64,000 nucleotides of DNA from Eustoma russellianum (lineage: Eukaryota > Streptophyta > Magnoliopsida > Gentianales > Gentianaceae), in assembly GCA_036186865.1 (NCBI GenBank), contig AP025045.1:12261360-12325359 (forward strand), in the 5' to 3' direction. The notes beneath the pieces were generated by a model. That model saw only the letters and a program-made list of their open reading frames with translations, was not told the origin of the DNA and made no database searches. Position numbers and translations under genes: made by a program. The stretch's first letter is position 1. The number at the start of each line of letters is the position of its first letter. This document shows positions 21,167-33,065 of the stretch, piece after piece.

Positions 21167-22612
21167 TGATACGAATATGGTTCGTATTTTGATGTTGTCC
21201 CGATCTTTCTTCACTCTCCAAACATCCCTCAAGCCTTGAATGTGATGGACAATGGTGCCAAGCAACCACCTTCCCTTCAAGCCTCCAAATTCGTTTGGTT
21301 GTTATGTGTTTCAATCCGTCCAATCCAACCAGTCACTCCTAATCCTTGGATTGTGGATCACCAACAAGGAACACACAATCCTTAATTGGGTCTAGCCTTG
21401 ATTTAGATATGTGTAAACCAAAGGAAAAACACAAACTTTTATTCAAGAACTCAAGAACAAAGACAATACAAAAGCCGTATGGTTCTAGTCTCAAAGGTGC
21501 GAAAATAGTCTAGCTACCAAAAGAAAAGCTAAGTGATCAATATATTTGATTACAAGTCTTGTTGGCCAACCCAAAAAAACGTCTAGGTGCATCTTGGAGC
21601 CTCAATGCTTGCGCCATTTCCTTCCTTGAGATGCAAATCTGATTTGTTATTTTAGGTAAGTTTCTCTCTCTTGGCAAATCCACACTTATTGTCTCAATCA
21701 CCACTTATTGCCTCATTAACCATCCTTCTAGAACTTGCCTTGTGTATCCATGTGCCTTCAATACACGCCATTTAGCCCCCATTGTGACACAAGATCAGAT
21801 TTGCTAACTTTGGTAACTTTCTCTCACTTGAATTATCTCCTTAAATGCCCCAAATCTTCAATTATGACTCCATAATTCATTTCCAATCATCCCAATCTGA
21901 TTTATGACATTCTAGAAGGTCTCTTAATTGCATTTGATGATAAGATGCGGCTGCCACACTCTCAAGAAGACCGAAAACCCTAATTTGCACAATTGGGCTT
22001 GTTTTGGACTTCTTCCTTGCAACTCTTGTAACTATTTTTGTGGACTGATTTTGACAAAACCCAAAACATGAAAGATGCTCTAAATTAAGTCTACTTCAAG
22101 GTCCAGCTGGTCCCATGCACGCCCAATCTCACTTGTAGCCCAAAACCACAAAACAGCCTTGTATGGACAAGCTTGGTCCAAATCTGAGAAGCCTTCCTTT
22201 CCAAAGCCCAAGGCGTTTGATCCAAGACCTATAACACCTACAAATCACACTCATACACCAAACATAAGTATTCTAAAACAAACTTTAAAAGAATCAAAAG
22301 AAAGGAGCAACTAAAAGCCACAGAAACGGCACCAACAAGCGGACTGACTATCCTGCCCTCCCACCAACCCTTTAACTTATTTATTGACATTGAAAATCAT
22401 TGGATAATCAGTTCCTAAGCTCAACAATGAGCACCCATTTAGGAGGAACGTTCATTGGTTCATCTTGCACATGTTTGGTTAGAAAGGAGCCAACATCAAA
22501 ACCAACTTGAAGACAATTGATCCTCTTAGTTTGGCTCCTTGTCAAAGGCCCCTTATGGTTAAGGGCACCTTGTGCAAGCTCCTCATTAGGGGGCTGCTCC
22601 TCAGCCTCATCA
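21167..22612 (-). repeat. Element C 3' LTR
   Basis: 1446 bp. On the minus strand it begins TGATGAGGCTG and ends CGTATCA. It carries the last ~68 codons of the polyprotein. Confidence 0.95.
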
Positions 22613-25600
22613 ATCCCCCCCTCCTCAAAAGGATTCGCCCTCGAATCATCAAGATAAAAATGCTCAAAAGGGGAAAGATCACTTACATTGAAGGTGTTGG
22701 AAACTGAACCATACCTGTCTTGAGGAAGATCAAGCACATAAGCATTTGGACCAACCTTTTGAATGACCTTAAAAGGTCCATCTCCTCTAGGCATAAGCTT
22801 GGACTTCCTCTCCTTAGGAAACCGTTCCTTCCTTAAATGCAACCAAACAAGATCTCCAGGATAAAACACAACATCTCGTCTATGCTTGTTAGCTTGTTTG
22901 GCATACTGTCTATTCTTTCTTTCAAGTTGGAGTTTAACCTTTTCATGCAACTTTTTGATCATTTTAGCTCGTTGTTTACCATCCATGCTAGTACGCTCAT
23001 CAATTGGAATAGGCAACAAATCAAGTGGGGAGTGGGGTAGAAAACCATAGACAACTTCAAAAGGGGAATACAAAGACCCACTATGAACAGCCCTATTGTA
23101 AGCAAACTCAATGTGTGGTAAACATTCTTCCCAATTTCTCAGATTGCTTTGGATTAACGCACGCAACATTTGTGACAAGGTCCTATTTACCACTTCAGTT
23201 TGGCCATCTGTTTGTGGATGTGCAGTAGTAGAAAACAAAAGCTTAGTTCCCAACTTGCTCCAAAGCACACGCCAAAAATGACTCAAGAATTTACTGTCCC
23301 TATCACTAACAATTGTTTTAGGCATGCCATGCAACCTAACAACTTCTTTAAAGAATAGATTTGCAATGTAGGAAGCATCATCTACTTTGTGACAAGCAAT
23401 AAAGTGTGCCATCTTAGAGAATCCGTCTACCACAACAAAGACACTATCTCTACCACCTTTTGATCTAGGTAAGCCAAGAACAAAGTCCATAGAAATGTCC
23501 TCCCAAGGTGCACTAGGTACGTCCAAGGGTGTGTACAAACCATGAGGTTGTGTTTTGGACTTAGCTTGCCTACAAGTGATGCAACTACTACAAGCCTTTG
23601 CAACATCTGATTTCATGTGAGGCCAAAAGAAATGTTCCTTTAAAGTTTCTAAAGTTTTAAAAACTCTAAAGTGTCCCATCAACCCGCCCCCATGTGCTTC
23701 CTTAACCAACAATTCACGCATTGATCCCTTAGGAATGCATAATCGTTTCTCCTTAAACAAATAGCCATCGTTGCAAATAAAATTTACCAAAAGGAGAATC
23801 AACACATGCATCATAAATGGAAGCAAAATCAGAATCATCCTTATACAATTCCTTAACAAATTCAAAGCCAAGCAAGTGTGAAGACAACTTAGTAATCAAA
23901 GTATACCTTCTAGACAAAGCATCAGCAACTATGTTATCTTTTCCTTGCTTATACCTAATGACATAAGGAAATTGCTCAATAAACTCAACCCACTTTGCAT
24001 GCCTCTTATTCAGTTTTCCTTGACTCTTAAGGTACTTCAAACTTTCATGATCAGTATGAATGACAAACTCTTTGGGTTGCAAGTAGTGTTGCCAAGTTTG
24101 TAAGGACCTTACTAAAGCATACAACTCCTTATCATAAGTAGGATAGTTCAATGCAGCCCCTTTCAACTTCTCACTAAAATAAGCAATAGGATGCTTACCT
24201 TGGGTTAGAACAGCTCCAATTCCCACGCCACTTGCATCACACTCTACCTCAAATGTATCATCAAAGTTTGGCAACTTCAAGATAGGTGCTGTAGTGAGAC
24301 GTCTTTTAAGCTCATCAAACGCCCTTTGTTGGGCTTCCCCCCAATGGAATCCAACCTCTTTCTTGACTATCTCATTCAATGGTGCGGCTACGGTTGAAAA
24401 GTCTTTGACAAACCGCCTATAAAAACCTGCCAAACCATGAAAGCTCCTCACTTCTCCCACACTCTTTGGTGTAGGCCATTCAAGGATGGATTTCACCTTG
24501 TCTTGATCCATTTCAATCCCTGCAGAACTGATTACAAAACCAAGAAAAACAACTTTGTCCAAACAAAAAGAACATTTCTTAAAGTTAGCATAAAGTTTTT
24601 CTTTTCTTAGCTTTTCAAAAACAGCCCTTATGTGATCTAAATGCTCTTCTAAGGACTTAGAATAGATCAAGATGTCATCAAAATAAACCACAACAAACTT
24701 CCCAATAAAAGCTCTCAAAACTTCATTCATTAGCCTCATGAATGTACTAGGTGCATTAGTTAACCCAAAAGGCATAACTAACCATTCATACAATCCAAAT
24801 TTAGTTTTAAAAGTTGTTTTCCATTCATCACCCTCTCTTATTCTCACTTGAAAATAACCACTTTTCAAATCAATTTTCGTATACCATTGTGAACCATGCA
24901 ACATATCAAGCATATCATCAAGTCTAGGAATGGGATACCTATACTTTACAGTGATTTTGTTGATGGCCCTACAATCTGTACACATCCTCCAAGTGCCATC
25001 CTTTTTCGGGACAAGGATGACTGGAACGGCACTTGGGCTCATACTTTCCCTTACCTTCTCTTTGGCTAAGAGATCCTCCACTTGCCTTTGTATTTCCTTT
25101 GTTTCCTCCGGATTGGCCCTATAAGCTGGCCTATTAGGTAGGACAGCCCCTGGAATAAAGTCAATGTGGTGCTCAATCCCTCTTAAAGGTGGCAACCCAT
25201 GTGGTTCCTCCTCGGGAAACAAATCTGCAAATTCTTCCAACAAAGAAACAACACCACTAGGCAAGGTAGATGGTAAGTCATTCTTAGAATACAAGCATTC
25301 AACACTATCTTTGTAAAGCATCACCAAAACAGTTTTATTATCATACAATACATGTGTAACTTCGCGAGATTTTGCAAAGAAAGCATGCTTCTTAGGTGGA
25401 TGTGAAATTTGTGAGGTGGATGCTTGTGAAAGTGTTTGAGCCGTGGGTGAGGGTGGATTGATTTGGGCCGTGGGTTGTGTACCCTTGGCTGAGGAGTTTG
25501 TGGCCTCCAATAGGCTTCTTCTCTCCTTTTTAAGAACCTCTAAGAACCTTTTTTCAGCCTCCTTTTCCTTAGGATCTGAATGGTTCTTCTTCATCCTCTT

Positions 25601-27376
25601 AGCATCCTCATAAACTTTATGTGGAGACAATGCATGTAACTTAAACTTTTTGCCATTAAAAGTAAAAGCATACATGTTCAATCTACCATCATAAATAACA
25701 TGCTTGTCAAATTGCCAAGGCCTACCTAACAAAATATGACTAGCATGCATAGGAGCTACATCACACAAAATTTCATCTTTGTAGCCACCAATAGAAAAAG
25801 AAATCAGAACTTGCTTAGACACATGAATCTCACCACAATCATTTAGCCAAGATAACCTATAGGGATGGGGATGATCAATCATAGGTAAATCTAACTTTCT
25901 AACAAGTTCAATACTCGCAACATTAGCACAAGAACCACTATCAATAATTAAAGTGCAAGTTTTGCCTTTTACCAAACAATGGATGTGGAAAATGTTCTCC
26001 CTTTGCAAGTTTTCTTCTTCCTCCTTCATGTGTGCACTTAAGGCTTTTCTTACCACAAGAAAGTCCTTATATGCACCCTCTTCATCACTCTTTACCTCCT
26101 CAGCTGAGTCCTCTTGGTACTCCTCCTTTGTTGCTTCTTCTTCCTCCTCTTCTGAATAGGATTCATTAGTTTCCTCAAGGTACAACACTTTCTTGGCATT
26201 AGGGCAGTCCCTTGCATAATGCCCTCTCCCTCTACATTTAAAACACTCAATCTCCCTTGTCCTTGGAGGGTTTGCGGTTGCCTTGCCTTTGCCTTTGTCA
26301 TTTTGACCTTGATTTGCACCATTGGTCCTTTGAGTGAAGTGTGGTTTATTTGGAGTGTTAGAACTGTTTTGGCCGAATGTGTTTGAACTTGTCCGTGTCC
26401 CTCCATTGCCATTAGACCTAGGCTGCACTTTAGAAATAGAAGAAGCATTAGTTCTAAGACCAAATCCACTAGTAGAAGAACGTACCTTTAGTTGCCGCTC
26501 AATTTTCTCAGCTTTGTGAACCATGGAATTTAGATCAACATAGGTAGTGAGTTCAAGTTGAAACCCAATCTCCTTATTAAGACCTCCCAAAAACCGAGCC
26601 ATGGTTGCCTCCTCAGTTTCTTCAGTATCAGTTTTTATCAACAAACTTTCTAACTCTTTAAAGTATTCATCCACACTTTTATTTCCTTGAGTTAGGCATT
26701 GCAACTTTTGGAACATGGACCTCCCGTAAGATTCTGGAATGAATTTCTTTCTCATCTCATATTTCATGTCATCCCAAGTTCCAATTGTTGGTTGTCTAGT
26801 CCTTCTTCTTATACTTTGAGTTTGGTCCCACCAAATCAAGGCATAATCCAAGAACTCTATACTTGCATATCTCACTTTTTGCAACTCAGTATAGTTGGTA
26901 TAGGAAAAGATCATGTCAACTTTTCTTTCCCACTCAATGTAGGCTTCAAGGTCACTTTTGCCATAAAAGGGTGGAATGTTTATTTTGGTTTTCAAATAAT
27001 CATCCTCTTGAGGCACATGCCTCCTAGGTTGCATTCGGCCTTGAGGCCTTGGGTATACCTCCTCAACCTCTTCCTCTTCATAGTAATCATTCCATTCCTC
27101 CCTAACAGGTTGTTGTCTCATTACTTGCCTCCTATCTCCTCTACCCCTTGCTCCTCCTCTACCTCCCATGCTTGTGGACCCCTTAGGTTCAGTTCCACGG
27201 GATGTTTGGCCTTGGTTTTGAGGTGGGGGCTGTTCTTGGGTAGGAGGTGTGTTGGATGTCATCCTTGCTTCCCACTCATCCATCCTAGATTGCATATTAC
27301 TAAGCATCTGTGCAATCTTTTCCATTGAATATTCCACTTTGTCTCCTCCTCCTTGGGTACCGTTTGAACCATCCAT
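22408..27376 (-). pseudogene. Element C Gag-Pol polyprotein, one frameshift
   Basis: Start chosen at MDGSNGTQGG (27376), just after a tttcag acceptor-like site; the frame stays open a few codons upstream. In order: Gag capsid (YIEWERKVDMIFSYTNYTEL, RFLGGLNKEIG), CCHC knuckle CFKCRGRGHYARDCP at about residue 375-390, protease with IIDSGS near 480, RT with YFDDIL near 897, RNase H from ECDASG near 1044, zinc-binding and DDE integrase (MDFV, SDRD, GQTEV), the GDLVWLHLRKERFP domain, and a tail GPLTRSQTKR..VQDEP. An extra base near 23770, between RNase H and integrase (FYLQ / DGYLFKE), splits it into frames 27403-23753 and 23871-22408. The last 205 bp lie in the LTR. All visible catalytic residues are kept. 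Confidence 0.93.
22613..22647 (-). promoter_or_regulatory. Polypurine tract and pre-PPT inverted repeat, element C
   Basis: On the minus strand GATTCGAGGGCGAATC (22632-22647) is followed by TTTTGAGGAGGGGGGGAT, which abuts the LTR. Here the repeat is coding (DSRANP). Confidence 0.85.
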
Positions 27377-28631
27377 GGCAACCTGAAACGCTATCACAAA
27401 CAAGAAAAGAAGAAAACTAACACAAGAAACAAAAGTGAGTTGTTAGCGAAAACAATAAGGAAAACGAAAATCTGTTTGGCCTTTTTTTGTCCTCTCTTGT
27501 TTTCTCTCAATTGCTCAAGTGTTTTCCTTGGCCAATCTTGAGCCAGAACCTCTTAAGGAAGGTCCCAAATTGGCTAACCACAATCTGCTTTGTTTTCTGT
27601 CCTTGCAAGCTTCTTTTGCCTTCAAAACACCAATTGATCAACAAGTGGTAAAACAGCTTCAAGAAGTTTAGAGCACAATTTAAACACACTTAATAACTAT
27701 GATTCAAAGAAACAAGAAACCAAAAAGTGATGTAGTTGGCTGAACCAAAGAATTGCTAGGGGTTGTCCTGGGCAATCTTTAATTAAACCAACTTATGCAA
27801 TATCAAATGCAAGCTCTTTGATTGATAGTATGAATGTGTATCCAAGGTTGAGAATTGAAGGTTTTATGTGTGTTGTTTTGGGGTCAAACACACGGTTTTT
27901 TTGTTTTGCTTCTTTTCTTTTTGCTTTTGTCAACTTGGATAGTAGATGCAAAAAGATGGAACTTTTGTACAAAAGGAACTTCTTTTCTCTTCCTTTCGCT
28001 TGTGCACTTTTTTTTTGTGCACGTTTTCTTTTTCTTTTTTTTAACGTCCAAATCAGCCTTGTTGCAACCTTTGTTTGCTTTTGCAAGAATCAGTTGCGTA
28101 TGCTTGAATAGACTGCTTATGTGTAGGAAAGATGATTCTTTTTTTTGTTTGTATGGATGTTTAGTAGAAAACAGATTTTCCTTGGATACCAATACAACCA
28201 AAACAAACAAACTTGTATTCAATATCACACAAGCAAATTTAATTAAAAGCTTCGATAACAACAAGGTGTTTGACTCAAAGGTATCTTCTTTTAGGCCTTG
28301 GGCTGATTTTAGATGGAGTTAAATCCTATTCAATGCAAACAACAATGATCCTATGATTAAGTGTGTTGAAGATGAGATCTTTAATGATAGGTGATCAATA
28401 TGGATGCAAAAGATGAAGCCTTTTTTTGTGGTTTTTTTTTGTTGAACTGAAGAAAAGAACAATCTTTGTTTTTGTTTCTGAAAAGAAACGTTTTTTTTTT
28501 GAATGATTGAGAATAACAAGAATGACACAAAAAAAATGGATGAATAGATGAAGATTTGAAGACGGGGATGAGAAGAACAAGAATGACGCAAATGACACAA
28601 GAAAAGATATTTGAGATGAAGATAAACGAGA
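27377..28631 (-). other. Element C leader
   Basis: About 1.25 kb, untranslated. It holds the conserved leader block near 27690-27790, with the inverted repeat TTGCCCAGGACAA (minus strand) at 27763-27775. A tttcag acceptor-like site lies just before the gag start. Long frames such as 27855-28322 are low-complexity T-rich shadows. Confidence 0.7.
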
Positions 28632-28643
28632 GCTCTGATACCA
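28632..28643 (-). other. Primer binding site, element C
   Basis: TGGTATCAGAGC on the minus strand, 2 bp from the 5' LTR. Confidence 0.95.
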
Positions 28644-28645
28644 CT

Positions 28646-30092
28646 TGATACGAATATGGTTCGTATTTTGATGTTGTCCCGATCTTTCTTCACTCTCCAA
28701 ACGTCCCTCAAGCCTTGAATGTGATGGACAATGGTGCCAAGCAACCACCTTCCCTTCAAGCCTCCAAATTCGTTTGGTTGTTATGTGTTTCAATCCGTCC
28801 AATCCAACCAATCACTCCTAATCCTTGGATTGTGGATCACCAACAAGGAACACACAATCCTTAATTGGGTCTAGCCTTGATTTAGATATGTGTAAACCAA
28901 AGGAAAAACACAAACTTTTATTCAAGAACTCAAGAACAAAGACAATACAAAAACCGTATGGTTCTAGTCTCAAAGGTGCGAAAATAGTCTAGCTACCAAA
29001 AGAAATGCTAAGTGATCAATATATTTGATTACAAGTCTTGTTGGCCAACCCAAAAAAACGTCTAGGTGCATCTTGGAGCCTCAATGCTTGCGTCATTTCC
29101 TTCCTTGAGATGCAAATCTGATTTGTTATTTTAGGTAAGTTTCTCTCTCTTGGCAAATCTACACTTATTGTCTCAATCACCACTTATTGCCTCATTAACC
29201 ATCCTTCTAGAACTTGCCTTGTGTATCCATGTGCCTTCAATACACGCCATTCAGCCCCCATTGTGACACAAGATCAGATTTGCTAACTTTGGTAACTTTC
29301 TCTCACTTGAATTATCTCCTTAAATGCCCCAAATCTTCAATTATGACTCCATAATTCATTTCCAATCATCCCAATATGATTTATGACATTCTAGAAGGTC
29401 TCTTAATTGCATTTGATGATAAGATGCGGCTGCCACACTCTCAAGAAGACCGAAAACCCTAATTTGCACAATTGGGCTTGTTTTGGACTTCTTCCTTGCA
29501 ACTCTTGTAACTATTTTTGTGGACTGATTTTGACAAAACCCAAAACATGAAAGATGCTCTAAATTAAGTCTACTTCAAGGTCCAGCTGGTCCCATGCACG
29601 CCCAATCTCACTTGATAGCCCAAAACCACAAAACAGCCTTGTATGGACAAGCTTGGTCCAAATCTGAGAAGCCTTCCTTTCCAAAGACCAAGGCGTTTGA
29701 TCCAAGACCTATAACACCTACAAATCACACTCATACACCAAACATAAGTATTCTAAAACAAACTTTAAAAGAATCAAAAGAAAGGAGCAACTAAAAGCCA
29801 CAGAAACGGCACCAACAAGCGGACTGACTATCCTGCCCTCCCACCAACCCTTTAACTTATTTATTGACATTGAAAATCATTGGATAATCAGTTCCTAAGC
29901 TCAACAATGAGCACCCATTTAGGAGGAACGTTCATTGGTTCATCTTGCACATGTTTGGTTAGAAAGGAGCCAACATCAAAACCAACTTGAAGACAATTGA
30001 TCCTCTTAGTTTGGCTCCTTGTCAAAGGCCCCTTATGGTTAAGGGCACCTTGTGCAAGCTCCTCATTAGGGGGCTGCTCCTCAGCCTCATCA
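28646..30092 (-). repeat. Element C 5' LTR
   Basis: 1447 bp, TGATGAGGCTG to CGTATCA on the minus strand. It has one 1-bp indel and about nine substitutions against 21167-22612. Confidence 0.95.
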
Positions 30093-30097
30093 GTGTA
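30093..30097. repeat. Target site duplication of element C (right)
   Basis: gtgta, matching 21162-21166. Confidence 0.92.
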
Positions 30098-30568
30098 CCT
30101 TATGGGAATTATTCCGGGTGTCTTTGGAAGCTATTTCGTAAGTAGGATGACCGTTACATGATCACTGAAAGGATGTTTAAAAAAAAAGAGAGCTAATGGC
30201 ATATACCCCAGAGTTAATGATCTCTGCCTAGTTGTTCATTTTTTTATGTAAAAGGAAATTATAAGCCTGCTATGATCATGATTACATGGAATGGATTTCA
30301 TTATCAAGTACATAGTATCAAGGTTGCGAGTGCTTGATATGGGATAGGTTACGATAACACCTTTCGAGAATTAGAATAAGTTCTGATGAGACCTCTAAGA
30401 TAAATGGAACAAAGCAGTTCTGAGGAAACTAAATAGACGCTTTATGCGATCTTATTTACCTAAAGAAGAAGCCACATGGAAAACGGAAGACAACGTGAGG
30501 AGTAGACGCCTCATCTTTTTGACTAGTTCTGAAGTTTCGAGGACGAAACTTATGATAAGGGGGGAGGA
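30098..30568 (+). pseudogene. 3' end of a chromovirus-type gypsy pol (chromodomain relic)
   Basis: Only the last part is recognisable: YLPKEEATWKTEDNVRSRRL (about 30447-30506) matches the end of an integrase-linked chromodomain (family pattern EATWE..). It is followed by the inverted repeat GTTTCGAGGACGAAAC (30534-30549) and a polypurine tract gataaggggggagga before an LTR start at 30569. From 30098 to about 30380 nothing is clearly readable. The layout fits the Tekay/Del group. Confidence 0.65.
30534..30568 (+). promoter_or_regulatory. Pre-PPT inverted repeat and polypurine tract of chromovirus relic
   Basis: GTTTCGAGGACGAAAC has 6-bp arms and loop AGGA, like the GATTCG..CGAATC repeat of the other elements but with a matched base change in both arms. 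The purine tract 30556-30568 precedes TGTTGTACCCC. Confidence 0.75.
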
Positions 30569-30759
30569 TGTTGTACCCCAACCACCATGTACTTGAAACT
30601 ATGATTAAGTGACGGAATGAAAACAATGATTTCCTTGAGTGCACGTTACTTAAGCCAACTTAACACTCTTTACTTAAATACTTTTGAGATGATACTAAAT
30701 AATTAAATAAGGGGATTTCAAGAAAGTGATACACGAAATATATGAACAATACATACCAA

Positions 30760-30893
30760 TATATAGGTATGTGCGTGTATAGGATATATGCGTAGAAAAT
30801 GTATATGTACATATATGCGTGTATATAGGAAAATATATGTATATATATACAACATAAACACATATGGGCGCATGTATATATTGCCATGAACAC

Positions 30894-30932
<39 letters not shown>

Positions 30933-31060
30933 AAGATACATATGTATATGTATAAAGTACATATAGGCGTGTATACATGTGTATATGTGGATACATGTAC
31001 ACTAATATATGTTTTAGGTGACATGCACATTGTACATCCTACTATATATACATACATATG
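30760..31060. repeat. TATA/TGTA-rich simple-repeat region
   Basis: Alternating purine-pyrimidine runs of TATATG, TACATA and GTGTATA, including an uninterrupted (TA)n at about 30894-30928. Frames across it are repeat artefacts. Confidence 0.85.
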
Positions 31061-32341
31061 TTAATCTTGGAATGCAATAAAATAAAGAAATCACTATAAC
31101 ACATGAATTAAAGCAAAATACAAGAAAAATCAAAATTGTCCAAAGAACCCCTCCCAAAACCCAATTTTCGGCCAAGACCCCCAAAGGGGTTCTAGAATCC
31201 TCTTAATTTTCTAATCCACCCTTAAAATCTAAAATAACTAATTATAATTATAATTAAAAAATAAAAATTCAAGCATGCAAGACAAGATGAATAAAATAGC
31301 TAAGGCATGCAAGAGGAAAATAATAAACAAATAGAAAGGAGGTTTGCATGGGAGACAAAACATGGTCAAAAGTGGTCTCCTCACAAGACCCAAACTTCTC
31401 TTTTTCTACCTTTCATAAAGCCTTGTTCCCTTGACCCTCCCCTTCCCAACCAACGCCCCCTCCCCCTTACAACCCTAGTGGTTTTAAATTTTTTTTGCAA
31501 GACAACCTCAATTCATTCCATCTTGAAATTCCTCTCAAGAAAGACCAAGCCAACACTTAAGAAAGTTTTTCATCTCCCTCCACACTCCAACATTTCGGCC
31601 CCTCCATCCTTGAAGGCTAGAAGCTCTCATTCAAGTTCCATTTTCAAGCCAACAAGTGTTTAGGTAAGTTTTCTTCTAAGTCCATTAAGTAACTTCTTCA
31701 TGCAAATTGATGAAGCTCACAAGGGTGTTTTTCTTCCTCCACCAACAGTGACCCACCTTTGGCAATAGGTGCAAAGCCTTCAACTCTCTTAGGTGGTGCT
31801 AACTTGTGATACTTGAAGCCTCACACAAGACTCATTTTGGTAAGATATTCTAGTCTTAGATATATCCTATTTTCACTATTGAATGAAGGCTAACCCTCTT
31901 CTTTTTCTCCTTCAAAAACCGTATACACAAGGGTGAAGAAGGAAGTGGATTTCAACTCAACTCACTCCATAACCAAGCAAAGACAAGAGCTTTAGCTTGA
32001 AGAGGCAAGTATACAATGATCTCTCATGATTTACTTAAAGAGTTAGTGACTTGAATGACTAGAGGTTCTTAAGATTTAATCTTTAGTTGAATATCCTAAG
32101 TTTGAGATTATATCTTATAGATTTCTTATGAACAATGCATTGCATGTGGCTTATTCTCTCAAAGATGGAATCTTTTATTTCATGCATTAAGATTCAAGGA
32201 TGTTTTAGGATGATTTAAGTTGCAACTAAGTGAGTCTAAGCAAGATTGATGCTTGTTTGAAACTTGGAAGATTTATGGAAAGGCATGCATATGTAAGATA
32301 GGAGATTTATGAAGTGGTTAGTAAGATTAGCTTGAGATGAA

Positions 32342-32346
32342 CCTTG
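32342..32346. repeat. Target site duplication of element H (left)
   Basis: ccttg, matching 36702-36706. Confidence 0.92.
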
Positions 32347-33031
32347 TGATGCAAGCTAACACGCATAGGATCCACTCTTCCACCTCCAACAACCTTTCCA
32401 CAAGGGGTTAGGCACAAAGAAGTAAACTTCTCCTTGCTTCCATTGTGTCGAAATCGCCGGCTTAAGCAATACCTTAGATTCAAGCGTGCGTTTATAGGCA
32501 AACCTTCAATAGGCCCTCCTAGATGGTCACTTCAACCCTTGGCAATCACCCTCAATTTGCTCAAGATTGAGAGATATTAGCCTTGATTTTTAATGCAAAA
32601 TCAAGAAAACAAGGTTCCATCCTTTTGGGAGAGAAAACCAAAACTCAAATTTGATTGAATAAAACATGTCGTTGTTGTTCCTGTGGCCAACGGCCAATAC
32701 CAAATAAAAAGGCTGAAATTTTAGCCTAAAACAATCAAAAAGAAAGATAAACTCTATCCTAAAAATTCTATCAAAAGTTTGAAATGAGATAAATTACTAA
32801 GTCCCTAAAAACTATCTTGAAAATGACGTTTTTCTTGTCTCTCTGAGGTCAACCGATTGTTTTCATTAATTTGATGACCTTGGGGATCAATTTTGATGTT
32901 TGGATAAGCTTGGAGATATCTTCAAAAGGTTGTTGAGACTTTATCTTGAATTATCTTGCATTTGACTTCCAAAATTCCTTTGAATTATCTTTAAAAAATT
33001 CCTCCATCTTTATCTTCCTTTGGCCGTATCA
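32347..33031 (-). repeat. Element H 3' LTR
   Basis: 685 bp. On the minus strand it begins TGATACGGCC and ends TTGCATCA. Confidence 0.93.
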
Positions 33032-33065
33032 ATCCCTCCTTCCTGAAAAAGATTCGTCCCGAATC
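33032..33065 (-). promoter_or_regulatory. Polypurine tract and pre-PPT inverted repeat, element H
   Basis: On the minus strand GATTCGGGACGAATC (33051-33065) has 6-bp arms and a 3-base loop. TTTTTCAGGAAGGAGGGAT follows and abuts the LTR. Confidence 0.82.

Larger units (their letters stand above)
21167..30092 (-). mobile_element. Element C: nearly complete Ty3/gypsy retrotransposon
   Basis: 8926 bp on the minus strand: 5' LTR 28646-30092, primer site 28632-28643, leader, gag-pol 27376-22408, polypurine tract at 22613-22626, 3' LTR 21167-22612, and target duplication gtgta on both sides. The LTRs are 1447 and 1446 bp with about ten differences by eye, so the insertion is young. Gag, protease, RT, RNase H and integrase are all present in one frame apart from one frameshift. 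The frame ends about 200 bp inside the 3' LTR. This and the absence of a canonical chromodomain recall the CRM clade, from memory. Confidence 0.95.

Noticed and set aside
23753..23871. Overlap of the two C frames as programmed frameshifting
   Set aside because: The shift lies between RNase H and integrase, not at gag/pol. The D element reads through the same place in one frame, and no slippery heptamer is evident. An extra base is simpler.
27818..28322. Overlapping frames of 97-155 codons on both strands in the C leader
   Set aside because: They are T-rich low-complexity sequence rich in Phe/Leu/Lys, without motifs, inside a retrotransposon leader.
30660..31064. Several long frames with Tyr-Ile repeats
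   Set aside because: They are translations of a TATA/TGTA simple repeat.
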